A DNA stretch of 22,064 bases, from NCBI GenBank assembly GCA_013695505.1, contig JACDAH010000289.1, forward strand, positions 1-22,064. The letters are read 5' to 3'. The translations under genes and the position numbers were made by a program. The notes beneath the pieces are model-generated. The model was not told the origin of the DNA and searched no databases. It saw only the letters and a list, made by a program, of their open reading frames with translations. Numbering within the stretch: the stretch's first letter is position 1; every line of letters starts with the position of its first letter. Shown piece after piece: positions 1 to 11,183 of this stretch. The DNA is from Chloroflexota bacterium. GTDB taxonomy: Bacteria; Chloroflexota; Limnocylindria; Limnocylindrales; CSP1-4.

Positions 1-1
1 G

Positions 2-538
2 TACCACGGCAACGTTCACCTGTTCATGGCCGTGCTGATCGTGCTCGGGTTCCGCTACCCGGTCGCGTGGGCCGGCATCGTCCTGCTCAAGGTGTCGCCG
101 GGGATCGGCGCCCTGTGGTTCGCGTTCCGGGGCGAATGGCGCAAGTTCGCCATCGCGGTCGGGGCAACCGTCGCGATTGCCGGCGTGAGCTATGTCCTGA
201 CGCCGGACCTGTGGCGCCAGTACACCGCGACCATGCTCGACAACCTCGCCTACGTTCCGACCGATCAGCCCCATCCATTCCCGATCCCGCTCGCGATCCG
301 CCTCGCGGCGTCGGTGGCGATCCTGTGGTGGGGCGCCCGCACGGACCGCGGCTGGACGGTGGCGGTGGCGGCCACCCTGAGCCTGCCGATCATCTGGATC
401 CACGGCCTGACGCTGCTGATCGCGGCGATCCCGCTATGGCGCGAGGACCGCGCCCGGCGCGAAGCGGCGTCGGTCGCCAACGACACGGTCGACCTGGGAG
501 CTGACCGCCAATTGCGGCCGGGGATGACCCGGCCGTAG
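2..538 (+). CDS. GT87 family (DUF2029) membrane glycosyltransferase, 3' part
   Basis: The reading frame is open from base 2, so the start lies before the window; a Met codon at 26 is internal, because the homologous sequence begins upstream of it. The visible 178 codons show hydrophobic helices and the GT87 pattern GNVHLFMA, followed by LLKVSPGIGALWFAFRGEWR, where a Lys-x-x-Pro helix precedes a basic loop. GT87 proteins are polytopic GT-C enzymes that use polyprenyl-phosphate sugars on the outer face of the membrane. The last 30 or so residues are hydrophilic and cytosolic-looking. The gene ends 12 bases before the glycosylphosphotransferase gene on the same strand. A second GT87 gene lies at 14386. 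The family call is fairly sure; donor and acceptor cannot be told. Confidence 0.8.
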   Translation, partial: YHGNVHLFMAVLIVLGFRYPVAWAGIVLLKVSPGIGALWFAFRGEWRKFAIAVGATVAIAGVSYVLTPDLWRQYTATMLDNLAYVPTDQPHPFPIPLAIRLAASVAILWWGARTDRGWTVAVAATLSLPIIWIHGLTLLIAAIPLWREDRARREAASVANDTVDLGADRQLRPGMTRP

Positions 539-541
539 GCT
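512..541 (+). promoter_or_regulatory. Possible promoter for the glycan operon
   Basis: TTGCGG at 512-517 and TAGGCT at 536-541 are 18 bases apart. The TAnnnT hexamer ends 9 bases before the ATG at 551, so the transcript would have almost no leader, and no Shine-Dalgarno sequence is visible before that ATG. The -10 hexamer overlaps the stop codon of the preceding gene. This is pattern recognition only. Confidence 0.3.
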
Positions 542-550
542 GGGCCCACG

Positions 551-1947
551 ATGCTGCGCAGACACGCGATCCGATTCCGAGCGGCGCTGATGCTGCTCGA
601 CGCGGCCATCGCGGCCAGCCTGCTCGTCGTTCTCTCGTTTGCGCGCTTCGGCCCGGATTGGTCTGTGTACTGGCGCTACATCATTCCCGAGCCTCTGGCG
701 CTGCCGGTTGTCCTCGGCGTCGGCTGGCTCGCCATCCTCGCCTCGTTCGGGCTGTACAGGCCCAGGGCCCGGCTGTCGATCCGGAGCGAAGCGGTCGACA
801 TCTTGAAGGCGACGGCCGTGCTCGCGGCCATTGCCCTGAGCCTCTTCTTCGTCTTCCGCCTTCCGGATGTCAGCCGATTGTTCCTCGTCGGCTTCTTCCC
901 GGCGCTGGCGGCGATCACGCTGCTCGACCGCGTCGTCCTCCGGCTGGTCTTCAGACGACTGCGCGCGGCCGGCATGAACACGCGCTACGTCCTGGTGGTC
1001 GGGGCGGGCCCGCGAGGTCAGTCGTTCGCCGCGAAGCTCGAGGACCATCGCGAGCTCGGACTCTCGGTCGCGGGCTTCCTCGACGACGAGGCGTTCGACC
1101 TGCCCCGTGGCTGGCGGACGCTGGGGCACCTTGAGGACATCGAGTCGATCCTCCACGACCGGGTGATCGATGAGGTCGTGATCTGCCTGCCGTTCAGCCA
1201 ATGGGACAAGGTCGACGCGATCAGCCAGATCGCCGAGGACGAAGGCAAGATCGTGCGCGTCCCGATGGACATGATCGGCCGAGCATTCAGCCAGGGCCGG
1301 ATGGAGGAGCTCGACGGGACGCCGGTCTTCTCGCTCGTCAACGGCCCGGACCGGGCAATTGGCCTAGCCCTGAAACGAGCGATCGACATCGCCGGATCGA
1401 TCACCGCCGTGGTCGTCCTGAGCCCACTGTTCGCGCTCATTGCGATCGCGATCCGGCGCGACGACGGCGGCCCGGCCCTGTTTCGCCAGGTTCGGGTCGG
1501 CCTCCACGGCCGACCGTTCGAAGTCCTGAAGTTCCGGACGATGGCGCTCGACGCGGAGGCGCGCCGCGCCGACCTCGAGCATCTGTCCGAGGTCCGTGGG
1601 GCGGCGTTCAAGATCGCCAATGACCCCCGGATCACCTCGGTCGGGCGCCGCCTACGTCGGCTGAGCCTCGACGAGCTCCCGCAGTTCGTCAACGTGCTTC
1701 GCGGGGACATGAGCCTCGTCGGCCCGCGGCCGGCGCTGCCGTCCGAGGTCAACGTCTACGACGTATGGCACCGCCGCAGGCTCTCGATGAAGCCGGGCAT
1801 TACGGGCCTCTGGCAGGTGACGGCGCGCTCAAACCAGGAGTTCGACGATCGCGCCCAGCTGGACCTCGCCTACATCGACCGCTGGTCGCTCTGGCTCGAC
1901 GCGCAGATTCTGCTCCGAACGATCCCGGCTGCATTTGAAGGAAGGTA

Positions 1948-1948
<1 letters not shown>
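551..1948 (+). CDS. Polyprenyl glycosylphosphotransferase (glycan-initiating sugar transferase)
   Basis: This 465-residue protein should transfer a hexose-1-phosphate from a nucleotide sugar to undecaprenyl phosphate, the first committed step of Wzx/Wzy-type glycan assembly. It has the full family layout: about four N-terminal membrane helices (roughly 12-30, 50-68, 86-103, 109-127), a Rossmann-like domain starting at GAGPRG (151-156), a membrane-entering hydrophobic segment at 281-301, and the C-terminal bacterial sugar transferase domain. That last domain carries VLKFRTM (325-331), DELPQ (374-378, the Asp-Glu pair expected to be catalytic), GPRP (391-394) and [10 protein letters not shown] (414-423). 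Length is normal for the WcaJ/WbaP/EpsL-like group; which sugar it uses cannot be read. It ends in TAATG, overlapping gmd by one base, so the two are probably translationally coupled. Confidence 0.93.
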
Positions 1949-5175
<3,227 letters not shown>

Positions 5176-5176
<1 letters not shown>

Positions 5177-6111
5177 TGGCCTCGGGACGACTGATCATCT
5201 ATAACGGCCGGACGGGAGGAATCGGCAGGCATATCGCTACCCGTCGTCTATCGACGCAGGCGCGTTCAGTCGAGTCTCGGCTTGGGGACAGGCCTGGATT
5301 GGCGGGCGAACTTAAAGCGTTCGGCACCCCCGAAGGCGTGACCTTCATTCACCTCGCGGCACGCGTGTCCGTACCTGAGTGCGAAGCTGACCCGGACTCC
5401 GCATACGAAACGAATGTGCGCCTGGCGGTGGCGACCGTGACACAAGTGCTTGATTGGGCAGAGCGAAGCGGAAGCCCAGCTCAAGTCGTCTTCGTAAGCA
5501 CTGGTCATGTATATGCCGCCAATGGGCTGGGTCACCGGCTCCCCGAGGATGCGGATCTCGGGCCGAGATCCGTGTACGCCCGAACCAAGCTTGACGCGGA
5601 GACTGCCATTTCAGACCTCGCAGCCAGTCGCGACATTCCGTTGGTCATTGGTCGCGTCTTTGGTCTGATCGGACCCGCTCAGCCTGACAACTACGTTCTC
5701 CCGGGTCTGATCCAACGCGCACGAAAGGGTCGCCTTCGCGATATTCCCGGCTTGGATTACACACGCGACTATCTGGACACACGGGACGTTGCCGACGCAC
5801 TACTGCGACTTGTAGAGATCCAAGCTGATCGGACCGTGGTAAATGTCTGTTCGGGAATTCCGGTAACCATCCGTGAACTTCTGAATGCCGTCTTGAGGGA
5901 CTTTGATCCGGGCGGCGCTGAGAAAGCGATCGCCGATGCCACCAGCGCAATCGGCCGACCAGACGATGTGACGTGGCTCGTCGGAGATCCTGCGCGATAC
6001 ATATCCCTCACCGGTGTCGCTGCCCAACGCATTCCCCTGTCGAGAACGGTTGCTGACACGATTCGGTCCCGGCCCAGCGCGTCTGGTCCGTGCGTGCGGG
6101 CGAGCACCTAG
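5176..6111 (+). CDS. NAD(P)-dependent SDR, probable 4-keto-deoxyhexose reductase or epimerase
   Basis: A 311-residue extended SDR. The nucleotide loop is NGRTGGIGRHIA (Gly11, Gly14, Gly17), the Rossmann HLAAR motif is at 59-63, and the catalytic residues are in VSTGHVY (107-113) and SVYARTK (Tyr134, Lys138). DYTRDYLDTRDVADALLRLV (194-213) is typical of sugar-nucleotide epimerases and reductases. Arginines at 23-24 after the glycine loop, and no clear acidic residue there, suggest NADP. It overlaps the ColD-type gene by one base (TGATG), so the two are probably co-translated. A stereospecific reductase of the 4-keto-3,6-dideoxy sugar is the most natural role, making the set capable of a product other than colitose. 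It could also be an epimerase for another sugar. The last 13 residues look like an unconserved tail. Confidence 0.75.
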
Positions 6112-6112
6112 C

Positions 6113-7072
6113 GTGGAGGGTTCACCCAAGGTCAGCCTTTTGGTGCCCGTCTTCAACCGCGAGAGCCTGTTGGTCGACTGTCTCGATTCGGCCCTGAGGC
6201 AAAGCTTCTCGGACCTCGAGGTCGTGGTCGTCGACGGGGCCAGCACGGACGGCACGTGGGACGTCTGTCAGAACTATGCCAAGGCAGATGCCCGTGTCCG
6301 GATCTTTCGCGAGGAGCGCAATCGCGGGCCAGTCCTCGGTTGGGAACGGTGCATCGAGGAGTCGCGCGGCGAATTCGCGACGTTCCTCTGGTCGGATGAC
6401 ATCCTCCAGCCCGAGTTCCTGGCGCGGACAGTCAAGGTTCTCGAGCGTCGTGACATTGGGTTTGTGTTCACGGCTGCTGAGATCGGGCCCACGCCCGGCG
6501 ACGGGAGCGTTCACTACTCGCATCCCTCGGGCGTGATCGAGAGCCGTACGTTTATCAATGCCTCACTCAGAGACGGCGACGTTCCCGTATCCCCTGCTTG
6601 CGCTCTGTTCCGCCTCGCAGACATTCGCCGCAACTTCAGAACGGAGGTTCCAACATTACCGCCTTTCGACTTGAAATCGACGGGCGCGGGCGTTGACTTG
6701 CTCCTATACCTCCTGACGGCCAAGGAGTATTCCCTTGTCGCCAATATCGCGGAACCGCTTGCATTCTTTCGAGCCCACAAAGACTCGCTGACGATCGACG
6801 GCCGTGGCGGGGCTGTGACTCTCGGATACGCAGTGACCAAGACCTGGTTCGCGCGTTCGATCGGCGACAGCAGCCAGGCTCGCTCCATCGCCGCACGACA
6901 CTGGGCGCGTCAAATCGCAGCAAGCCGTCATCCAATCTGGCCCAGGTCCGCCACGCAGTCGTATGGACTGCGACTGACAATCGTGGACTTGCTGCTGGCG
7001 ACATCCGGTCTTCTGAAGCAGTTCGTCGTGAGCCGGCTTTCGCCGTCGCGGCGCTCGTCGGCCGTGCGATGA
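6113..7072 (+). CDS. GT2 family glycosyltransferase
   Basis: A 319-residue GT-A enzyme starting at GTG 6113, one base after the previous stop. An upstream in-frame ATG at 6014 would force a 98-base overlap and add unrelated sequence, so GTG is preferred. The N-terminus is the GT2 opening KVSLLVPVFNRESLL (6-20), followed by VVVVDGASTDGTWD (37-50) with nucleotide-binding Asp41, then WSDD (93-96) as the metal-binding DxD equivalent. PLAFFRAHKDSLT (215-227) is a common C-terminal signature of wall and O-antigen GT2 enzymes. It should add one residue to the lipid-linked repeat unit on the cytoplasmic face. It may be the transferase for the dideoxyhexose made just upstream, but donor specificity cannot be read. 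It ends in an ATGA overlap with the flippase gene. Confidence 0.85.
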   Translation: MEGSPKVSLLVPVFNRESLLVDCLDSALRQSFSDLEVVVVDGASTDGTWDVCQNYAKADARVRIFREERNRGPVLGWERCIEESRGEFATFLWSDDILQPEFLARTVKVLERRDIGFVFTAAEIGPTPGDGSVHYSHPSGVIESRTFINASLRDGDVPVSPACALFRLADIRRNFRTEVPTLPPFDLKSTGAGVDLLLYLLTAKEYSLVANIAEPLAFFRAHKDSLTIDGRGGAVTLGYAVTKTWFARSIGDSSQARSIAARHWARQIAASRHPIWPRSATQSYGLRLTIVDLLLATSGLLKQFVVSRLSPSRRSSAVR

Positions 7073-8478
7073 GTGGAAAACCGCCCGATTTGCCGGAGGC
7101 GGAAGGAGTAGACCCCCTGCAAGAGGGTGATGGATACCGCCGCTTGAGGTCAGGCCGAGTTCGGAAGAGTGTGTTCGCCGGTCTGATCGCGAGATCGTTG
7201 ACGATGGTCCTTTCCTTGTTGACGGTTCCCTTGACGTTGAACTACTTGGGCGCCGAGCGTTATGGCATCTGGTTGACCATCAGCTCTCTTATCGGACTCC
7301 TTGCCTTCACCGATCTTGGCGTCGGCAGCGGGCTGCTCAACGCATTGTCTCGAGAGCTTGCGCTTCGAAATGCGGTAGGAGCAAAGACGCAGATAGCGAG
7401 CGCAGCCATGATCTTGTGCCTTGTCGCCATTACGTTCGGGGTGGCGTTCGCACTCCTATATCCGTTGATCCCATGGGCGACCGTGTTCCAGGCAAAGTCC
7501 TCAATCGCTATTTCGGAAGTCGGGCCCGCGGTTGGAGCTTGGCTCGCCTGCTTCTTGGTGAGCCTGCCGCTCAGCGTCGGCGTCCAAACACGCCTTGCTC
7601 GTCAGGAGGGCTACCTCGTTCACATCACCGCGGCGGCCGGGAACCTGGCGGCTGTATTTGCGCTCCTGCTCGTGCTTCACGCTCAACTGCCGCTTCCGGC
7701 GCTTGTCTTGGCGATGGCCGGGCCCCCGGTCATCGCTTCGGCGGTCAATTGCTGGGTCCTCTTCAGTCCCGATGCGTCGAGCCTGCGGTCCAATCTTGGC
7801 GCGGCAGACCTCCGTATAGGAACGCAGCTATTGCGAACCGGCTCTCTGTTCGTCTTGCTCCAATTCGCTATGGCGATGGCATTCACGTCCGACACGCTTG
7901 TTCTCACGCACGTACTGGGCCCACAAGCAGTCGCGGAATATGGCGTTGCCTCGCGGCTGTTCCTCATTCCGGCCGGCATCATCGGGACCGTCCTATCTCC
8001 ACTCTGGCCGGCGTATGGGGATGCGATTGCGCGAGGTGATGTCGCTTGGGCACGCCGGACCCTGACGCGATCGATCATCGGCATCTGCACGATCGCGGTG
8101 CCAATCGCCGTCCTGCTGATCATTGGTGGCCAGCGATTGATCCGGATCTGGGTTGGCGACAGCGTGTCACCCCCGCCAGCACTTCTTGCCTGCTTCGGTC
8201 TGTGGACTATCTTCAGCGCCGTCGGGAGTGCGGTGGCAATGCTTCTCAACGGGGCAGGCGAGATTCGCATTCAAGCGATCGCCGCGATCGCAATGGCCTT
8301 GGCAAACCTGGCCTTGAGCATCTGGCTGACTTTTCAGATCGGCGTCGCGGGGGTGATGGTTGGAACTCTCGTTGCCTATCTCACGCTCGTGCTCGGTCCC
8401 ATGTCCATCTACGTGCCAATCGTGCTTCGTCGACTTACCGAAAGAGGACAGCGGTCGTTGGCGTCAGTGTCGATGTGA
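7069..8478 (+). CDS. wzx: Wzx-type oligosaccharide flippase
   Basis: A 469-residue polytopic protein with about 12-14 membrane helices. A hydrophilic N-terminal tail of about 30 residues precedes the first helix. Polysaccharide-flippase patterns are visible: PLTLNYLGAERYGIWLTISS (54-73), FTDLGVGSGLLNALSREL (80-97), FTSDTLVLTHVLGPQAVAEY (272-291) and PLWPAYGDAIARGDVAWARR (311-330). Wzx proteins move undecaprenyl-diphosphate-linked repeat units across the membrane. It overlaps the upstream GT2 gene by four bases (ATGA), so it closes the operon begun at 551. Its final 15 bases overlap the 3' end of the opposite-strand GT2 gene, leaving no room for a terminator between them. The family is firm; the substrate is presumably the unit built by the neighbouring enzymes. 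Confidence 0.9.
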   Translation: MSGKPPDLPEAEGVDPLQEGDGYRRLRSGRVRKSVFAGLIARSLTMVLSLLTVPLTLNYLGAERYGIWLTISSLIGLLAFTDLGVGSGLLNALSRELALRNAVGAKTQIASAAMILCLVAITFGVAFALLYPLIPWATVFQAKSSIAISEVGPAVGAWLACFLVSLPLSVGVQTRLARQEGYLVHITAAAGNLAAVFALLLVLHAQLPLPALVLAMAGPPVIASAVNCWVLFSPDASSLRSNLGAADLRIGTQLLRTGSLFVLLQFAMAMAFTSDTLVLTHVLGPQAVAEYGVASRLFLIPAGIIGTVLSPLWPAYGDAIARGDVAWARRTLTRSIIGICTIAVPIAVLLIIGGQRLIRIWVGDSVSPPPALLACFGLWTIFSAVGSAVAMLLNGAGEIRIQAIAAIAMALANLALSIWLTFQIGVAGVMVGTLVAYLTLVLGPMSIYVPIVLRRLTERGQRSLASVSM

Positions 8479-9294
8479 ACTTGGTGACTCTCGACGGGCA
8501 TCGATCCAGTGCTTGGCGGCGCCTGGCAAAAGGTGAAACACCTGGGCACGCAATGCCCGGGCTCGAATGCCCGGCCGCTCGGCCGACGTTGCGTGTCGCA
8601 GCGCGACTTCGAAGGTCTCTTTGCGGGATCGTGCGCGGCCGGCCGTAGTTTTCGCTTCGGAATGCACGGTGAACGCTGCAAGTGGCCGTCTGACGAACAC
8701 TGGGCTTGTTCGCGCCGCCGCCCGCAGGAAGAAGTCGAAATCCATCGAATAGAAGAGGGACTCGTCGATCGGGCCAACCTCTTCGTAAAGGCTCCGCCTT
8801 ACGAACGTGCTCGGCTGCGGCATTGCCTGAACACCGTGGAGCATGCCGAGTCGTTCATACTCGTGCCCGATGTATCCCTGATGGTCGCCGCGATCGTTGA
8901 CGACCTCACATCGACCGTATACCAGGGAGGCGTCTGGGCGGTTCGCGAAAATCGCCGCAACGTAGGCCAGCGTTCCGGGCAGGTAGTAATCGTCCGAGTT
9001 GATCCAGCCGAGGATTGAGCCTGTGGAACGAGCCCAGCCTTCATTGATCGCAGAAGCCTGCCCCCCGTCTGGCTCACTTCTCCAAGAGGCAAGCCGTGCT
9101 TCGTACGACTTGATGATCTCGGGACTCCCATCAGACGACCCACCATCCAACACGAAGTATTCGATTTGAGGATAGTCCTGATCCAACACCGAACGGATGG
9201 TTCGATCAAGAAATGAGGCTTGATTGAAGGACGGAGTGACCACGGAAATGAGCGGCGGTTCTGCGAGAAACACATCCGTCGGTTCGGAGCCCAT
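8464..9294 (-). CDS. GT2 family glycosyltransferase (minus strand)
   Basis: A 276-residue GT-A enzyme. ISVVTPSFNQASFLD (16-30) opens the fold and YFVLDGGSSDGSPEI (46-60) holds nucleotide-binding Asp50. DGGQASAINEGWARSTG (76-92) and GWINSDDYY (96-104) follow, the latter giving the DxD-like site Asp101/Asp102. MPQPSTFVRRSLYEEVG (158-174) and SMDFDFFLR (183-191) form the acceptor-side region. This pattern is common in GT2 enzymes of O-antigen and capsule loci. It is the only glycosyltransferase of the cluster on the minus strand. Its start faces the next GT2 gene across 90 bases; its stop lies inside the end of the flippase gene. Specificity unknown. Confidence 0.87.
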   Translation of the reverse strand: MGSEPTDVFLAEPPLISVVTPSFNQASFLDRTIRSVLDQDYPQIEYFVLDGGSSDGSPEIIKSYEARLASWRSEPDGGQASAINEGWARSTGSILGWINSDDYYLPGTLAYVAAIFANRPDASLVYGRCEVVNDRGDHQGYIGHEYERLGMLHGVQAMPQPSTFVRRSLYEEVGPIDESLFYSMDFDFFLRAAARTSPVFVRRPLAAFTVHSEAKTTAGRARSRKETFEVALRHATSAERPGIRARALRAQVFHLLPGAAKHWIDARRESPSSHRH

Positions 9295-9300
9295 GCGGGC

Positions 9301-9309
9301 AGCGTATCA
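9301..9309 (-). promoter_or_regulatory. Possible extended -10 of the minus-strand GT2 gene
   Basis: Read on the minus strand, TGATACGCT is an extended -10 (TGn-TAnnnT). The hexamer ends six bases before the ATG at 9294, which would give a leaderless message. I see no convincing -35 and no Shine-Dalgarno sequence. A 5-base inverted repeat (GCGTA, two bases, TACGC; 9337-9348) also lies in this divergent gap but is too short to call an operator. Confidence 0.3.
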
Positions 9310-9384
9310 GCGCGGCAGGGTCCATCGGACGGCTCTGCGTAGTTACGCGTCCCGTCGAGCTGGCAGTCGGACACGCTCGACTCG

Positions 9385-10296
9385 ATGAGGGCCCCCTGGA
9401 TAGATGTCATTGTGCCCACGTTCAACAACTCCGGCGAGTTGATGGCATGCCTCGAAGCTCTCCGCCGCCAATCCGGCATCGCGCCGCGGGTTCTGGTGTG
9501 CGTGGACGGGTCGATCGATGACACGCGAGATATGGTCGTCAATCTGAGTCCGCAGATCGCAATGGCGGTTCTTGAGCACGGAGACCGACAGAACCACGGC
9601 CGCTCGTCTGCTCGCAATCTTGCACTCAGCGCCGTCCGGGCCAACTTCGTCGCCCTCGTGGATTCGGACATGCGGCTCGATCCCGAAGCCCTCGGACACC
9701 ACCTTCGCGTGGTGGAGGCCAACGATGTCGTGTCCATCGGAGCGGTCGTATACGAAACGGGAGGCTCGTCCCTGTGGGCCCGATACCAGGCCACTCGGGG
9801 CAGGGCGAAACGGCGCGATGGCGCCGCTGTGCGCCCCCTCGACTTCACGAGCGCCAACGCCGTCATGAGAGCTGAGCACTTCCTTGCGGTCGGGGGCTTC
9901 GATGAGCACCTCGACGGCTACGGTGGCGAGGACACCGAGCTCGGTCTCCGACTTGCCGAGGAGCGCCACCTGACCTTTGTCTATAACGAGCAGGCAGTCG
10001 CTCGGACGATTGAGACGAAATCAGTCGCGGAGGGCCTCAGTCAGCTCGACCGCTACGCCAGGACCAACCTCCGCGCGATTCGTCGCCGCCACCCGAACGG
10101 GCCGGCCCCGTTCTGGATCGATCGAGCCACCTCGCGACGGATCAGAGATCGGATCCTGCGCCTCGCGCTGAACAGGGTTGGCGAAGCGACGGCCCGAACT
10201 CTCCTGCCGCGAATGCCGTTCCAGGTACAGCGGCGTCTCCTGGACTACCTCGTCATCCGGACCGTCTTCAATGGCTATCTCGACGGCCCGCGATGA
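9385..10296 (+). CDS. GT2 family glycosyltransferase
   Basis: A 303-residue GT-A enzyme. DVIVPTFNNSGEL (7-19) opens the domain, VCVDGSIDDT (38-47) contains Asp41, NHGRSSARNLAL (70-81) is the usual connecting helix, and LVDSDMRLDP (91-100) carries the DxD metal site (Asp93, Asp95). VGGFDEHLDGYGGEDTELGL (169-188) includes the Glu-Asp pair typical of GT2 catalytic regions. A basic C-terminal part (about 225-290) may lie against the membrane. It is followed by another GT2 gene with an ATGA overlap, so the two form a small operon that probably adds consecutive sugars. Its ATG lacks a clear ribosome site. Donor and acceptor cannot be told. Confidence 0.87.
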   Translation: MRAPWIDVIVPTFNNSGELMACLEALRRQSGIAPRVLVCVDGSIDDTRDMVVNLSPQIAMAVLEHGDRQNHGRSSARNLALSAVRANFVALVDSDMRLDPEALGHHLRVVEANDVVSIGAVVYETGGSSLWARYQATRGRAKRRDGAAVRPLDFTSANAVMRAEHFLAVGGFDEHLDGYGGEDTELGLRLAEERHLTFVYNEQAVARTIETKSVAEGLSQLDRYARTNLRAIRRRHPNGPAPFWIDRATSRRIRDRILRLALNRVGEATARTLLPRMPFQVQRRLLDYLVIRTVFNGYLDGPR

Positions 10297-11183
10297 CGAC
10301 GGCGATCGTGGTCACGCATAACTCCAGCGCGTGGATCCGCCGCTGCATAGCCGCCCTTGACGGAATTCCGGTAATCGTCGTCGACAACGCGAGCACGGAC
10401 GGGACCGTGAGTCTTGCGGAGGATGCCCGGCCGGGGGTGCACCTCATACGGCGCAAGGTCAACGGCGGGTTCGCCGTCGCCGTCAACCAGGCACTGGCCC
10501 GGACCGAAGGTGACGTCCTGCTCGTGAACCCGGACGTGATCGTGGACCGGGACGGTGTGGCGAGCCTCGAGCGGTACCTGGCCGCATACCCGCATGTCGG
10601 CGTCGTTGTACCGGTCCTTCAATACCCGGATGGCCGTCTCCAGGAGTCGATCCGGACGTTTCCGAGCCCGCTCACACTCCTTGCCCGTCGCTCGCCATTC
10701 GGAAGGACCGCGTTGGGTCGCCGATTGCTTCACGTTCACATCCTGCAGGCAGCCGACCTGACGAAGTCGCGACCGATCGAGTGGGCCATCGGCGCAGTGC
10801 TGATGCTTCGTCGCGAGGCTGTCTCCCAGGTCGGCGGGTTCGACGAGGGCTTCTTTCTTTACGGAGAGGACGTCGATCTGTGCCATCGGCTCTGGAGCGC
10901 CGACTGGGAGGTACACGTCGAGCCCGGAGCGGCCTTCGAACACGAGTACGTCCGGTCGAGCCGGCGCACGCTCGACGTCCGCTCGAGGACGACGAGGCTT
11001 CATTGGGCAAGCATCCTGCGCCTGTTCTGGCGCCACCCCGGCCTCCTCGTCGGGCGCAAGCCACGTCGTAGCACGCTTGCGATCGAGCGTTGGCGAGACA
11101 CGATCGGCGGCAGGGCTACTTCGCTGTCAGATGACTCAGCAGATCGACAACCTGGTTCCACGCCGTCGGACGACGGTACGTGA
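10293..11183 (+). CDS. GT2 glycosyltransferase, WbbL-like (rhamnosyltransferase type)
   Basis: A 296-residue enzyme with the short N-terminus of the WbbL/rhamnosyltransferase group: TAIVVTHNSSAWI (3-15), VIVVDNASTDGT (27-38, Asp31), VNGGFAVAVNQAL (56-68) and LLVNPDVIVD (76-85), where Asn-Pro-Asp replaces a classical DxD. WAIGAVLMLRREA (164-176) and GGFDEGFFLYGEDVDLCHRL (181-200) are characteristic of that group. A rhamnosyl or related deoxyhexosyl transfer is the usual activity, but the donor is not certain here. The C-terminal 25 residues (from about 272) are low-complexity and lie wholly in the 68-base stretch that overlaps the opposite-strand ligase gene, so the protein may have been extended past an older stop. 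The start is fixed by the ATGA overlap with the preceding gene. Confidence 0.86.
   Translation: MTTAIVVTHNSSAWIRRCIAALDGIPVIVVDNASTDGTVSLAEDARPGVHLIRRKVNGGFAVAVNQALARTEGDVLLVNPDVIVDRDGVASLERYLAAYPHVGVVVPVLQYPDGRLQESIRTFPSPLTLLARRSPFGRTALGRRLLHVHILQAADLTKSRPIEWAIGAVLMLRREAVSQVGGFDEGFFLYGEDVDLCHRLWSADWEVHVEPGAAFEHEYVRSSRRTLDVRSRTTRLHWASILRLFWRHPGLLVGRKPRRSTLAIERWRDTIGGRATSLSDDSADRQPGSTPSDDGT

Noticed and set aside
434..1201. 255-codon minus-strand open frame opposite the initiating transferase
   Set aside because: Highly charged, repetitive composition with no motif; the plus strand has a full, well-ordered known family.
6014..6112. ATG 6014 as start of the GT2 gene
   Set aside because: It would overlap the SDR gene by 98 bases and add a basic stretch absent from GT2 proteins; GTG 6113 directly precedes the conserved opening.
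9337..9348. GCGTA-GT-TACGC inverted repeat in the divergent gap
   Set aside because: Only five base pairs per arm; such a match is expected by chance and no second copy was seen in the other divergent gaps.
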